From Flavobacterium aeripolare (GTDB lineage: Bacteria > Bacteroidota > Bacteroidia > Flavobacteriales > Flavobacteriaceae), in NCBI RefSeq assembly GCF_013294025.1, contig NZ_JABSNL010000002.1, positions 248,001 through 312,000 on the forward strand: 64,000 nucleotides of DNA, read 5' to 3'. Below are positions 15,696-25,170 of this stretch, in pieces; position 1 is the first letter of the stretch; each line of letters begins with the position of its first letter. Position numbers and translations under genes: made by a program. The notes below the pieces were generated by a model. That model was not told the DNA's origin. It saw only the letters and a program-made list of their open reading frames with translations, and searched no databases.

Positions 15696-18548
15696 ATGCC
15701 AAAAGATACCTCAATAAAATCAGTGTTAATAATAGGCTCAGGTCCTATTGTTATTGGTCAAGCTTGTGAATTTGACTACGCAGGATCACAGTCTGCACGT
15801 TCCATTCGTGAAGAAGGAATAGAAGTTATTTTAATAAACTCTAATCCAGCGACCATTATGACCGACCCATCAATGGCCGATCATATTTATTTGAAACCTT
15901 TGACAACAAAGTCAATCATTGAAATCCTTAAAGCACACCCGCAAATCGATGCAGTGCTGCCTACAATGGGAGGACAAACGGCTTTAAACTTGTGCTTAGA
16001 AGCAGAGGAAAAAGGAATCTGGAAAGATTTTGATGTAAAAATGATAGGTGTTGATGTAAATGCAATCAATATCACTGAGGATAGAGAGCAGTTCAAGCAA
16101 TTGCTTAAAAAAATAAATGTGCCATCAGCTCCTGCTGAAATTTGTACTTCTTACTTAAGAGGAAAAGAAATTGCACAAGAATATGGTTTTCCATTAGTAA
16201 TTCGTCCTTCTTTTACCCTTGGAGGAACTGGAGCTGCAATTGTATATAAAAAAGAGGATTTTGACGAACTTTTAACTAGAGGTTTAGAAGCGTCTCCTAT
16301 ACATGAGGTCTTAATTGACAAGGCTTTAATGGGCTGGAAAGAATATGAATTAGAATTGTTGAGAGATAAAAATGATAATGTTGTTATCATTTGTTCGATC
16401 GAAAATATGGACCCAATGGGAATTCATACTGGAGATTCAATCACGGTAGCTCCAGCAATGACTTTATCAGATTCTACTTTTCAAAGAATGCGTGATTATG
16501 CCATTCTAATGATGAGAAGCATTGGTAATTTTGCTGGAGGTTGTAATGTACAATTCGCAGTTTCGCCTGACGAAAAAGAAGATATTGTAGCTATCGAAAT
16601 CAATCCTCGTGTGTCTCGTTCTTCTGCATTAGCTTCAAAAGCAACAGGTTATCCTATCGCTAAGATTGCAACTAAACTAGCTTTAGGATACAATCTTGAT
16701 GAATTGCAAAACCAAATTACAAAGTCTACTTCGGCTTTATTCGAACCAACTTTGGATTATGTTATCGTGAAAATTCCTCGCTGGAACTTTGATAAATTTG
16801 AAGGTGCTGATAGAACATTAGGACTTCAAATGAAATCGGTAGGTGAGGTGATGGGAATTGGACGCTCGTTTCAAGAAGCATTGCACAAAGCAACGCAATC
16901 ATTAGAAATAAAAAGAAACGGTTTAGGTGCTGACGGAAAAGGCTACACAAACTACGAACAAATTATAGACAAATTAACGCATGCTAGTTGGGATCGTGTT
17001 TTTGTAATTTATGATGCTATCGCAATGGGAATTCCGTTGAGTCGTATTCACGAAATTACTAAAATCGATATGTGGTTCTTAAAGCAATATGAGGAGCTTT
17101 ATGTACTTGAGAAAGAAATTTCGAACTATAAAGTAGATACCTTACCTAGAGAACTACTACTTGAAGCGAAACAAAAAGGTTTTGCTGATAGACAAATCGC
17201 ACACATGATGGGATGTCTTGAAAGCGAAGTGCATACTAAACGTATGGATCTTAATGTTAATCGTGTCTTTAAATTAGTAGATACTTGTGCGGCTGAATTT
17301 AAAGCTAAGACACCTTATTACTACTCTACATTTGAAGCTGAGATTGAAAAAGCAGATGGAACTCGTTTTGTTGATAATGAAAGTGTCGTTACCGATAAAA
17401 AGAAAATTATAGTTCTTGGGTCAGGCCCAAATAGAATTGGACAAGGGATTGAGTTTGATTACTCTTGTGTGCACGGAGTACTAGCTGCAAAAGAATGCGG
17501 ATACGAAACCATCATGATCAATTGTAATCCTGAAACGGTATCTACCGACTTTGATACAGCAGATAAGTTGTATTTTGAGCCAGTTTTTTGGGAGCATATT
17601 TATGATATCATTAAACATGAAAAACCAGAAGGTGTTATTGTGCAGTTAGGTGGTCAAACAGCTTTAAAATTAGCTGAAAAACTATCTAAATACGGCATAA
17701 AAATTATAGGAACTAGCTTTGACGCTCTGGACTTAGCCGAGGATAGAGGACGTTTCTCTGACTTGCTAACAGAGCTACAAATTCCTTTCCCACAGTTTGG
17801 AATTGCAGAAACAGCAGATGAGGCTGCAGCATTAGCAGATACTTTAGATTTTCCGTTATTGATTCGTCCTTCTTATGTGTTGGGTGGTCAAGGAATGAAA
17901 ATTGTAATTAACAAGCAAGAATTAGAGGAGCACGTTGTAAATTTATTGAAAACTATTCCTGGTAATAAATTGCTATTAGACCATTATTTAGATGGTGCTA
18001 TCGAAGCTGAGGCTGATGCAATTTGTGACGGAGAAAATGTGTACATAATAGGAATCATGGAGCATATTGAGCCATGTGGAGTGCACTCTGGAGATAGTAA
18101 TGCTACATTGCCTCCTTTTAATTTAGGTGAGTTTGTAATGCAGCAAATTAAAGACCATACTAAAAAAATAGCTTTAGGTCTTAAAACAGTTGGATTAATT
18201 AACATACAGTTTGCCATCAAAGATGACACAGTGTACATTATTGAAGCAAACCCTAGAGCATCTCGTACGGTGCCTTTTATTGCAAAAGCATATGGCGAAC
18301 CTTATGTGAACTATGCTACTAAGGTTATGTTAGGACATAATAAAGTAACCGACTTTACTTTTAATCCTCAGTTGAAAGGATATGCTATCAAGCAACCTGT
18401 CTTCTCTTTTAGTAAATTCCATAATGTGAACAAAGCATTAGGGCCAGAGATGAAATCAACAGGAGAGAGTATCTTGTTTATTGATGACTTAAAAGACGAT
18501 CAGTTTTACGAGTTATACTCAAGAAGAAAAATGTATTTGAGTAAATAA
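15696..18548 (+). CDS. carB: Carbamoyl-phosphate synthase large subunit, short form
   Basis: Makes carbamoyl phosphate from bicarbonate, ATP and ammonia supplied by the small subunit, for pyrimidine and arginine synthesis. It contains two homologous ATP-grasp synthase halves: the first starts SVLIIGSGPIVIGQACEFDYAG with EINPRVSRSSALASKATGYP, and the second starts IIVLGSGPNRIGQGIEFDYSC with EANPRASRTVPF. At 950 residues it ends just after the second ATP-grasp unit (SIGES-like region STGESILF). It therefore lacks the roughly 120-residue C-terminal MGS domain that binds UMP, IMP and ornithine in Escherichia coli CarB. No carA is next to it. Confidence 0.96.
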   Translation: MPKDTSIKSVLIIGSGPIVIGQACEFDYAGSQSARSIREEGIEVILINSNPATIMTDPSMADHIYLKPLTTKSIIEILKAHPQIDAVLPTMGGQTALNLCLEAEEKGIWKDFDVKMIGVDVNAINITEDREQFKQLLKKINVPSAPAEICTSYLRGKEIAQEYGFPLVIRPSFTLGGTGAAIVYKKEDFDELLTRGLEASPIHEVLIDKALMGWKEYELELLRDKNDNVVIICSIENMDPMGIHTGDSITVAPAMTLSDSTFQRMRDYAILMMRSIGNFAGGCNVQFAVSPDEKEDIVAIEINPRVSRSSALASKATGYPIAKIATKLALGYNLDELQNQITKSTSALFEPTLDYVIVKIPRWNFDKFEGADRTLGLQMKSVGEVMGIGRSFQEALHKATQSLEIKRNGLGADGKGYTNYEQIIDKLTHASWDRVFVIYDAIAMGIPLSRIHEITKIDMWFLKQYEELYVLEKEISNYKVDTLPRELLLEAKQKGFADRQIAHMMGCLESEVHTKRMDLNVNRVFKLVDTCAAEFKAKTPYYYSTFEAEIEKADGTRFVDNESVVTDKKKIIVLGSGPNRIGQGIEFDYSCVHGVLAAKECGYETIMINCNPETVSTDFDTADKLYFEPVFWEHIYDIIKHEKPEGVIVQLGGQTALKLAEKLSKYGIKIIGTSFDALDLAEDRGRFSDLLTELQIPFPQFGIAETADEAAALADTLDFPLLIRPSYVLGGQGMKIVINKQELEEHVVNLLKTIPGNKLLLDHYLDGAIEAEADAICDGENVYIIGIMEHIEPCGVHSGDSNATLPPFNLGEFVMQQIKDHTKKIALGLKTVGLINIQFAIKDDTVYIIEANPRASRTVPFIAKAYGEPYVNYATKVMLGHNKVTDFTFNPQLKGYAIKQPVFSFSKFHNVNKALGPEMKSTGESILFIDDLKDDQFYELYSRRKMYLSK

Positions 18549-18565
18549 TTTCAAAATTAAATAGT

Positions 18566-18593
18566 AAAAAAGCCCCTATTAAGGGGCTTTTTT
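18566..18593 (+). terminator. Terminator after carB
   Basis: AAAAAGCCCCT / AGGGGCTTTTTT with a 4-base loop, 20 bases after the stop. Confidence 0.9.
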
Positions 18594-18707
18594 GTGTTTA
18601 GAAAGGAAGGAACTTATATCTAATTGTTTTCGAAAAAAAAATTGGTCAACCAATATTTCTATCAGCTAGTTTTTTACTAAATTACAAGCGGATTAAGTTA
18701 ATATGTG

Positions 18708-19877
18708 ATGATGAAAGCAATAAATCTAATATCGCTGTTGGTAACTTTAGCAGTTACTAATGCAACGGCACAAGCAATCGTCTGGAATTTAAAAAGTCTA
18801 GATCAAGCCAAGGCAAAGAACAGCCCAGAAATTCGTGTGATAATTAAAGAAGCTGAGAGCAAGTTAGATAAAACTTTAAGTACAGTCGTTGATAAAGAGC
18901 TGACTCCTTCTAGCGGAGACAAGCACGATTATATGAGTATGGGGAGATATTGGTGGCCTGACCCCAAAAAGGAGACTGGTTTACCTTATATTCGAAAGGA
19001 TGGAAAATCAAATCCAGAGATTGAAAAATTAGACCGTTATCCTCTAAGTGACTTCGCAACCAGTATTGAGTCACTCGCATTAGCCTATTATTTAACTACC
19101 AATGAGAAGTATGCTGAGAAAGCCGTCGCTAATTTAAAAGTATGGTTCATTAATGAAGATACCAAAATGAATCCAAATATGAATTATGGACAAACAATTC
19201 CAGGCATCAATAATGGTTTAGGTAGGGGAGAAGGAATATTAGATACCTACTCTTTATTCGAAATGTTAGATGCTGTGGAGATTTTGAAAAAATCAGAATC
19301 ATTTAGTTTAGAAGATCAAGAGGCGATTGAAGATTGGTTTAAATCGTATGTTAATTGGTTACAAACGTCGCCCGTAGCAGCAGATGAGCAACAAGCAACA
19401 AATAATCACGGAACTGCTTTTGATGTGCAATTAGCTCGTTATGCCATTTTTATAGGTGATCTAGACTTGGCACATAAAGTTGTCAATCAGTTTGCAGAAA
19501 ATAGATTGTTTACTCAAATTAATCCTGATGGTTCGCAACCATTAGAATTAGAGAGAACGACAGCGTTTGGTTATTCGGTGTTTAATTTGACTCATTTTCT
19601 AGATATGTCTAAAATTGCTAGCGCTCTAAAAGTTGATTTACTTAAAGCAGAATCTAAAGATGGAAGAAGTATTACTAAGGCAATCGATTTTTTGGTTCCC
19701 TATTTGAGTAAACCAAAAGCGGCATTTCCTTATCAGCAAATAAAAGACTGGGATGGCGTTAAAGAAAAATTGATTTGGCAATTGTATCGCGTAGATCAGA
19801 TGCTACCTAAGCCTCAATATCAAAAATATTATAAAGTTAAACTTAAAGCATTAAAAAGTAGCACAGCAGTATACTAA
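18708..19877 (+). CDS. Secreted alginate-lyase-family polysaccharide lyase
   Basis: Probably cleaves uronic-acid polysaccharides by beta-elimination in the periplasm. The longest frame starts at a GTG; the adjacent ATG codons at 18708 and 18711 are better starts. A signal peptide (about 1-22, ending ATAQA) precedes an alpha/alpha-barrel domain of the alginate_lyase type. Landmarks are SMGRYWWPDP, the NNHGTAFDVQLA motif with the Asn-His expected in the active site, and the RTTAFGYSVFNL tyrosine segment. Alginate itself, glucuronan or another polyuronide are all possible. There is no SusC/SusD pair or other lyase beside it, so it is not in a polysaccharide utilisation locus. Confidence 0.8.
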   Translation: MMKAINLISLLVTLAVTNATAQAIVWNLKSLDQAKAKNSPEIRVIIKEAESKLDKTLSTVVDKELTPSSGDKHDYMSMGRYWWPDPKKETGLPYIRKDGKSNPEIEKLDRYPLSDFATSIESLALAYYLTTNEKYAEKAVANLKVWFINEDTKMNPNMNYGQTIPGINNGLGRGEGILDTYSLFEMLDAVEILKKSESFSLEDQEAIEDWFKSYVNWLQTSPVAADEQQATNNHGTAFDVQLARYAIFIGDLDLAHKVVNQFAENRLFTQINPDGSQPLELERTTAFGYSVFNLTHFLDMSKIASALKVDLLKAESKDGRSITKAIDFLVPYLSKPKAAFPYQQIKDWDGVKEKLIWQLYRVDQMLPKPQYQKYYKVKLKALKSSTAVY

Positions 19878-19905
19878 CCTTCTATTTACTTGATTTATGA
19901 AGAAA

Positions 19906-19928
19906 GAAAGCCCCTCGATGGGGCTTTC
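19906..19928. terminator. Terminator between convergent lyase and peptidase genes
   Basis: GAAAGCCCC / GGGGCTTTC with a 5-base loop. Confidence 0.8.
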
Positions 19929-19953
19929 ATTTGTAAAATTAAATTGTTGCTTT

Positions 19954-21489
19954 TTATTTTAAGAGCATAATCGATCCCATGGTTTCTATACCGTCAAATA
20001 AATTTTTAAGACGGATGTTTTCGTTTTCAGCATGTTGGTTATTATCGTGATTTGCAATTGGTACTGAGATCGTTTTTGCTTTAAGTATCTGTTCAAATAA
20101 GTACAATGGCAAACTACCACCCATTGTTGGCTGTAGTACTACTTGCTCATTAGTAGTTGATTTGACAGCAGCAATTACTTTCTTAATTATAGGTAAATCC
20201 ATAGAAGTGCGTTGTGCATTTATCCCACTTTGATTTGCGATTATTTTTATAATTTTTGGATATTGTTTTCTTTCTTCGTCTGTAGGGTCACTGCTAGTAA
20301 CGTAATAGCCTTGTTTTATAATATGATCAATAACTTTTTGTTGTTGTTTTTGCCATTGATTACCTAACACTAGTCTTAAATCAAGTACAGCTGTTGCAGT
20401 AGTTGGGATTTGATTAGAAGCCATTATACCTGTGTTACCACTTTGCATACCATTAATATTTAAAGATGGTAGGTTAATTGCTTCATTTAAGGATACTCCT
20501 TTCATTTCAGGATCACCCATTCCCAGTTCCATAGTCATTTGTTTATCGACAGAGGGTACTTCTAACAACGCTGCTTTTTCTGAAGGGCTTAATGGAATGA
20601 CGTCATCATAAAATCCTTTCACAAGTACGCGTCCATTTTCATCTTTCATAGAAGCTAATAATTGTGCTAACATCATTGCAGGGTTTGGCGCCCAATTCCC
20701 ATAATGGCCACTATGCAAAGGTCTTTTAGAGCTGTAAACGGTTAGATCAAGATTTGTATCTCCACGCACACCAAAATAAATTTGTTTTTTTCCTGATTGA
20801 TGCACTGGACCGTCGCAAATAATCCATAAATCAGATTGTAAAAGAGAAGCGTTTTTTTCTAAAATTTCGTCCAGATGTGTTGATCCCTCTTCTTCTTCGC
20901 CTTCAAAGAAGAATTTGAGATTGTAACTAGGTTTTAATCCCGTTTTATTTATTGCATCATAAGCATTTAAAATAGCATCAACTCCTGCCTTATCATCAGA
21001 GGCACTTCGAGCATAAATTCTCCAGTTGTTATTGTATTTTCCGTCTTCAGGGAAAGGGATGTTTACGCCATTTTTATCGATAGCTCCTGTGTAAAGTTGA
21101 GGCGTAAACGGACTTAAAGCTTCATTCCATTGTTTTGGATTTACCGGCTGTCCGTCATAATGAGCATAAAAAATTAGTGTCTGTTTAGCGCCTGGCACTA
21201 TTACTTCTCCATAAACTGCAGGAGTAGCATTTTTAGTTTTCCCTTCGAGAAGTTGGACGTTTTTAATGCCTTTTTTTGTCATCATTTCCATGATGAAATT
21301 AGCGTTTTCACGCAAGCTTGAAGGATTCTCTGCAACATTTGGGATCCTCAAGAAAGTAGTAAACTCGTTTATTATTTCTTTTGCGTTTTGCTGATTTTGT
21401 TTTTTAATTTTTAAACTTTCAGAGGATTGTGCGCTAAGTAGCTGTGTTGCTAAAATAGAAAGAACAATAATTGGGGTGAATTTTTTCAT
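19954..21489 (-). CDS. Secreted M20 family metallopeptidase
   Basis: 511 residues with an N-terminal signal peptide (about 1-20, ending LLSAQ). The di-zinc amidohydrolase fold of M20/M25/M40 is shown by FYAHYDGQP (metal His and Asp), SASDDKAGVDA (bridging Asp), FFEGEEEEGS (catalytic Glu and metal Glu), ICDGP and the late metal His in NHDNNQHAENE. The dimerisation insert sits in the middle. It probably releases amino acids from dipeptides or acylated amino acids in the periplasm. It is a single gene; the specific substrate is unknown. Confidence 0.9.
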   Translation of the reverse strand: MKKFTPIIVLSILATQLLSAQSSESLKIKKQNQQNAKEIINEFTTFLRIPNVAENPSSLRENANFIMEMMTKKGIKNVQLLEGKTKNATPAVYGEVIVPGAKQTLIFYAHYDGQPVNPKQWNEALSPFTPQLYTGAIDKNGVNIPFPEDGKYNNNWRIYARSASDDKAGVDAILNAYDAINKTGLKPSYNLKFFFEGEEEEGSTHLDEILEKNASLLQSDLWIICDGPVHQSGKKQIYFGVRGDTNLDLTVYSSKRPLHSGHYGNWAPNPAMMLAQLLASMKDENGRVLVKGFYDDVIPLSPSEKAALLEVPSVDKQMTMELGMGDPEMKGVSLNEAINLPSLNINGMQSGNTGIMASNQIPTTATAVLDLRLVLGNQWQKQQQKVIDHIIKQGYYVTSSDPTDEERKQYPKIIKIIANQSGINAQRTSMDLPIIKKVIAAVKSTTNEQVVLQPTMGGSLPLYLFEQILKAKTISVPIANHDNNQHAENENIRLKNLFDGIETMGSIMLLK

Positions 21490-21545
21490 AGCGGTTTTTT
21501 AGTGCCACTAATTTAATGAAAAAATGTATTGATTGAGCTATGTTA

Positions 21546-22019
21546 TTATTCCTCAATCAGTTCAATAGGGAAACGGCCAGCAACTAAGTTGAGTTCAATG
21601 TTGTGTTCTAAATAGGCTTTTAAACCTGCAAGCACTAGAGTAAAGCCTTCTGTAGTATCTCTTATTTGTGAGCATAGTTCTTCGACAGTACCTATAATTC
21701 CATTAAAGGTGATGGTAACAAATGTTTTATTGTTTACCAATTCATTGAATTCCCATTCGACAATATTTTGTTCATTCTCACCCCATTGAATTACGATTGA
21801 TTCATTGTCTTTAATAGATAGCACCTTTACAGTCACTACGTGATTCCCGTACATTTCCCAAGTCCAATCGATAGTTTTCCCTTCTTCTAATGATCCAGTT
21901 GCTTTTGTGAACCAAAAATGTGTAGTGATTTCTGGATTTATGAAGGCTTTAAATACTGTTGCAATTGGTTTATTTATTAGCATAGCAGCTTCTGCGTAAG
22001 TAGCGTTTTCTATATTCAT
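21546..22019 (-). CDS. SRPBCC (AHSA1-like) protein
   Basis: The longest frame starts upstream at 22067, but the ATG at 22019 begins the conserved domain directly (MNIENATYAEAAMLINKP) and is preferred (157 residues). It has the START/Bet v1-like fold typical of AHSA1 proteins: IATVFKAFINPEITTHFWFTKATG at the N-terminus and the helix TTEGFTLVLAGLKAYLEH at the C-terminus. Such proteins bind hydrophobic ligands or act as co-chaperone-like factors; no ligand can be named. It is 56 bases from the M20 peptidase start on the same strand. Confidence 0.82.
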   Translation of the reverse strand: MNIENATYAEAAMLINKPIATVFKAFINPEITTHFWFTKATGSLEEGKTIDWTWEMYGNHVVTVKVLSIKDNESIVIQWGENEQNIVEWEFNELVNNKTFVTITFNGIIGTVEELCSQIRDTTEGFTLVLAGLKAYLEHNIELNLVAGRFPIELIEE

Positions 22020-22169
22020 TCTGTTTTTTAGGTACTTTAAATAATTGTGATGTGCCACTATTTTCAAAGTGGTTGTAATCTTATGACTTCGTTAAACATT
22101 AAATTTCGTCCACTTTACTAAACTACTTATATTCATACAGCATTAGTACGCGATTTATCGTGCCTTATT

Positions 22170-22185
22170 CGCTTTCGCGAAAGCG
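22170..22185. repeat. 16-bp perfect palindrome CGCTTTCGCGAAAGCG
   Basis: A GC-rich perfect palindrome in an AT-rich spacer between the SRPBCC and DUF808 genes, without a T run. It looks like a dispersed palindrome or binding site rather than a terminator. Confidence 0.5.
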
Positions 22186-22250
22186 TTGATAATTTAATTC
22201 AAATACTATTTAAGTCTTTTCTTTAAGTGGAAATTGTACGTATTGGAATC

Positions 22251-23132
22251 TTATTCTGCGGTGGCTTGATCAGACTTTTTAGTAAACAATTTTTTCAAAG
22301 GTGTGACAATAGCAAATGCAATAACTCCGCCTATAATACCTAATGTGAACTCTTTCAACATATCTGGCCAACTCGTCATCATGTGATGCACCGCTTCAAT
22401 TTTATGAGAGAAAATACCTCCTGCAACAAGTAGTAATGCAATAGTACCTACAAAGGCTAATATCTTTATAACCTTAGGTAAGGCCTTTATTAAAAGTTCT
22501 CCTGTTGTTTGAACAATTTTACTTTTTGTCTTTTTTAATACACGCCCAAAATCGTCCATTCTTACAATTAAAGCTACCACACCATAAACTCCCACAGTAG
22601 CAAGAAGGGCGATGAAACTTACAACGATAATCTGATTTAAGATAGATTCACCTTCAACGGTTCCCAACGCAATAATTACAATTTCGATCGAAAGAATAAA
22701 ATCAGTTACTATAGCCGATTTGATTTTGTCTTTTTCTACTAATAAAATAGCTGCTTCACTCAATGAAACTGTTTCAATGACTTTTTCAGGGTCATGGTGC
22801 GGAAAAAAGTATTCGTATATCTTTTCAATTCCTTCGTAGGCTAAGTATACAGCTCCTAAAATTAAAATGATCGAAATCACAGCTGGGACAAAAGCACTTA
22901 ATAAAAAGGCGAAGGGGAGAATGATTAATTTGTTTAATAGGGATCCTTTTGTGATTGCCCATAGTACAGGAATTTCTCGTGAGGATACAAAACCAGAAGC
23001 TTTCTCGGCGTTTACAGCCAAATCATCTCCTAAAATTCCAGCTGTTTTTTTAGTAGCAATTTTGCTTAAAACAGCCACATCATCCATAAGTGCTGCGATA
23101 TCATCTAAAAGGGCAAAAAATCCTGAAGCCAT
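22251..23132 (-). CDS. DUF808 family membrane protein (YedI-like)
   Basis: 293 residues starting MASGFFALLDDIAALMDDVAVLSKIATKKTAGILGDDLAVNA, the diagnostic DUF808 N-terminus. Six or more hydrophobic helices follow (for example 75-105, 160-190, 225-245, 268-285). It is an inner-membrane protein of unknown function that is widespread in bacteria. It is a single gene with no operon partners. Confidence 0.9.
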   Translation of the reverse strand: MASGFFALLDDIAALMDDVAVLSKIATKKTAGILGDDLAVNAEKASGFVSSREIPVLWAITKGSLLNKLIILPFAFLLSAFVPAVISIILILGAVYLAYEGIEKIYEYFFPHHDPEKVIETVSLSEAAILLVEKDKIKSAIVTDFILSIEIVIIALGTVEGESILNQIIVVSFIALLATVGVYGVVALIVRMDDFGRVLKKTKSKIVQTTGELLIKALPKVIKILAFVGTIALLLVAGGIFSHKIEAVHHMMTSWPDMLKEFTLGIIGGVIAFAIVTPLKKLFTKKSDQATAE

Positions 23133-23245
23133 GTGTTGTATAATTTGTTAATTAATGTAGGTGCAATAAACTACTTTTTAAGGATAATAAAGTTATTTAA
23201 TTATCAAAATAGTTTGTAATTTTTAAGATTTATATTACTCGAAAA

Positions 23246-23929
23246 TCAATAAAACTTAGCCATTTCAGCCAGTTCTTTTCTCCCTAAATCAGGAACCCAG
23301 CAATCAGCTGCAGGATATCCTACAGGGATTAGTAAAAACGGTTTCTCATTTTCAGGGCGTTCTAAGAGCTTGCTTAAAAAGTTCATCGGACTTGGCGTGT
23401 GTGTTAAAGAAACTAACCCTGCGTTGTGTATTGCAGCAAGTAGAAATCCACTGGCTAAACCTACGCTCTCTTGAACATAATAATTATTTTTTTTCTTGCC
23501 ATCTGGACCAAATTCGTATATCCTTCTAAAAACGACTATTAGGTAAGGAGCGATCTCAAGAAAAGGCTTCTTCCAGTCAGTACCTAATGGTTTAAGGTCA
23601 TCTAACCATTCGCTTGACATTCTGCTTTCATAGCTTTCATACTCTTCCTCTTCAGCAGCAATTCTGATCTGTTTTTTGATTTCTGGATTTTCGATCACAC
23701 AAAAAGTCCATGGTTGTTTGTGCGCTCCAGATGGTGCCGTTGATGCTGTTTTTAAGATATTTTCGATTAAAGCTCTTGGAACTGCTCGATCTGAAAATTC
23801 TCTCACTGATCTTCTCGTATCCATTTTTTCATAAAATGATTGAGATAGTGTTACTGCTTCGGCATCTGGAAGAACTGGTTTTTCATGTTTTATATAAGGA
23901 AAACCGTCGATTAATTTTGTTTCAGGCAT
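23246..23929 (-). CDS. Nitroreductase-fold flavoprotein, iodotyrosine-deiodinase-like
   Basis: 227 residues of the FMN-dependent nitroreductase fold: RRSVREFSDRAVP for phosphate binding and TASTAPSGAHKQPWTF. It also has the lid seen in iodotyrosine deiodinases: EEEEYESYESRM gives the Glu-x3-Tyr pair and TDWKKPFL the Lys, which in IYD enzymes hold the amino-acid zwitterion. The C-terminus GYPAADCWVPDLGRK is also IYD-like. A reductive halotyrosine dehalogenase is therefore likelier than a general nitroreductase or BluB. This is inference from motifs; activity is untested. Confidence 0.8.
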   Translation of the reverse strand: MPETKLIDGFPYIKHEKPVLPDAEAVTLSQSFYEKMDTRRSVREFSDRAVPRALIENILKTASTAPSGAHKQPWTFCVIENPEIKKQIRIAAEEEEYESYESRMSSEWLDDLKPLGTDWKKPFLEIAPYLIVVFRRIYEFGPDGKKKNNYYVQESVGLASGFLLAAIHNAGLVSLTHTPSPMNFLSKLLERPENEKPFLLIPVGYPAADCWVPDLGRKELAEMAKFY

Positions 23930-24135
23930 TTAAGTACTTTTTATAATTTCAAATATAGCCATATTATCGGATTTTCAAAAGTGGCCTACTTAATAGTATG
24001 CGTAGCAGTGGCGTTCAAACTACCATTTTAAGAATCATTTCAAGAGATTTTTGCTATCTAAAACGACCATTAGAACTCGCTTGAGAATTTATTACGCATT
24101 TTTGTCTAACTTTACTCCGTAATTAAGGAACTAAT

Positions 24136-25098
24136 ATGGCATCACTAGACGGAATAAATAAAAAAGCAGTTGCTGATAGAAATTCAGGATTTGGAACAAA
24201 TTCGAGTAGTTATGGGGGGCGCTTCATCAATAAAACCGGAAAGGCAAATGTTGAAAAGATAGGAATGCATGCTTTTCATAGAATAAGTTGGTACCATACC
24301 ATGATTGATATGCCTCGATGGCGCTTTTTAGGAATTATACTGCTTTTTTATATTACCATCAATTTTATTTTTGCCAGTATCTATTATAGTATAGGAATGG
24401 AACATCTTGACGGTATTGCTTCTTCAGATAGTGATATAGTACAATTTGGCCAAGCTTACTTTTTTAGCGCTCAAACATTTACTACGGTAGGATATGGACA
24501 CATAAGTCCAACAGGATTTTTAACTAGTGCGCTTTCAGCTGCCGAAGCCTTGATGGGATTGTTAAGTTTTGCCATTGCGACAGGACTATTTTTTGGGCGT
24601 TTTAGCAAGCCTACGGCATTTTTAAAATTTTCTCATAATGGGATTATTGCTCCTTATGGTGATGGTACTGCTTTTATGATGCGTTTGTCTCCTTTTAAAA
24701 ACACTAATTTTACTGATGCCGAAGCGCAAATGACTCTGGGAATGACGGTGATGGAAAATGGAGTTCAAGCCAATAAGTTTTACCAACTCGATCTTGAACT
24801 TGAGAAAATTTCAACACTTACCTTAAGTTGGACTTTAGTACATCCCATTACAGAGAACAGTCCATTGTATCAGTTTACCGAAAGTGATTTTAAAGAAATA
24901 CACGGTGAAATTCTAGTTTTCATTAAAACATTTGATGATATGTTTAGTACCACTGTAGCTGCGCGCTCTTCCTATACTTTTGATGAGGTTGTGTATGGGG
25001 CTAAATTTGTACCTATGTACACCCGAAGCACAGACAACTCTAAAACTGTTCTTAATCTTGATAAATTAAATGAATTTCAAAAGCTTAGTTTAACCTAA
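24136..25098 (+). CDS. Inward-rectifier-type potassium channel (KirBac-like)
   Basis: 320 residues. Two membrane helices (about 56-80 and 132-155) flank a pore helix and the selectivity filter TVGYGHISP. A roughly 150-residue cytoplasmic beta-domain follows (FSHNGIIAPYGDGTAFMMRLSPFKNTNFTDAEAQMTL), as in KirBac channels. It would work as a tetramer in the inner membrane and set potassium flux or membrane potential. It lies immediately upstream of the CarH-like regulator on the same strand but ends before that gene's promoter, so co-regulation is unproven. Confidence 0.88.
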   Translation: MASLDGINKKAVADRNSGFGTNSSSYGGRFINKTGKANVEKIGMHAFHRISWYHTMIDMPRWRFLGIILLFYITINFIFASIYYSIGMEHLDGIASSDSDIVQFGQAYFFSAQTFTTVGYGHISPTGFLTSALSAAEALMGLLSFAIATGLFFGRFSKPTAFLKFSHNGIIAPYGDGTAFMMRLSPFKNTNFTDAEAQMTLGMTVMENGVQANKFYQLDLELEKISTLTLSWTLVHPITENSPLYQFTESDFKEIHGEILVFIKTFDDMFSTTVAARSSYTFDEVVYGAKFVPMYTRSTDNSKTVLNLDKLNEFQKLSLT

Positions 25099-25144
25099 TC
25101 AAATATTTTTTTAATTAAACAGCCTTTTATAGCATAATTTCGTT

Positions 25145-25160
25145 TACATTTGTTTATCAA
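25145..25160 (+). promoter_or_regulatory. Promoter -7 element with overlapping operator of the CarH-like gene
   Basis: TACATTTG (25145-25152) matches the Bacteroidota -7 element, and TTGTTTATCAA (25150-25160) overlaps it. The same dyad type recurs at the crtI promoter and at 36.4 kb, suggesting autoregulation by the CarH-like protein. Confidence 0.55.
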
Positions 25161-25170
25161 ATATTCGAAA

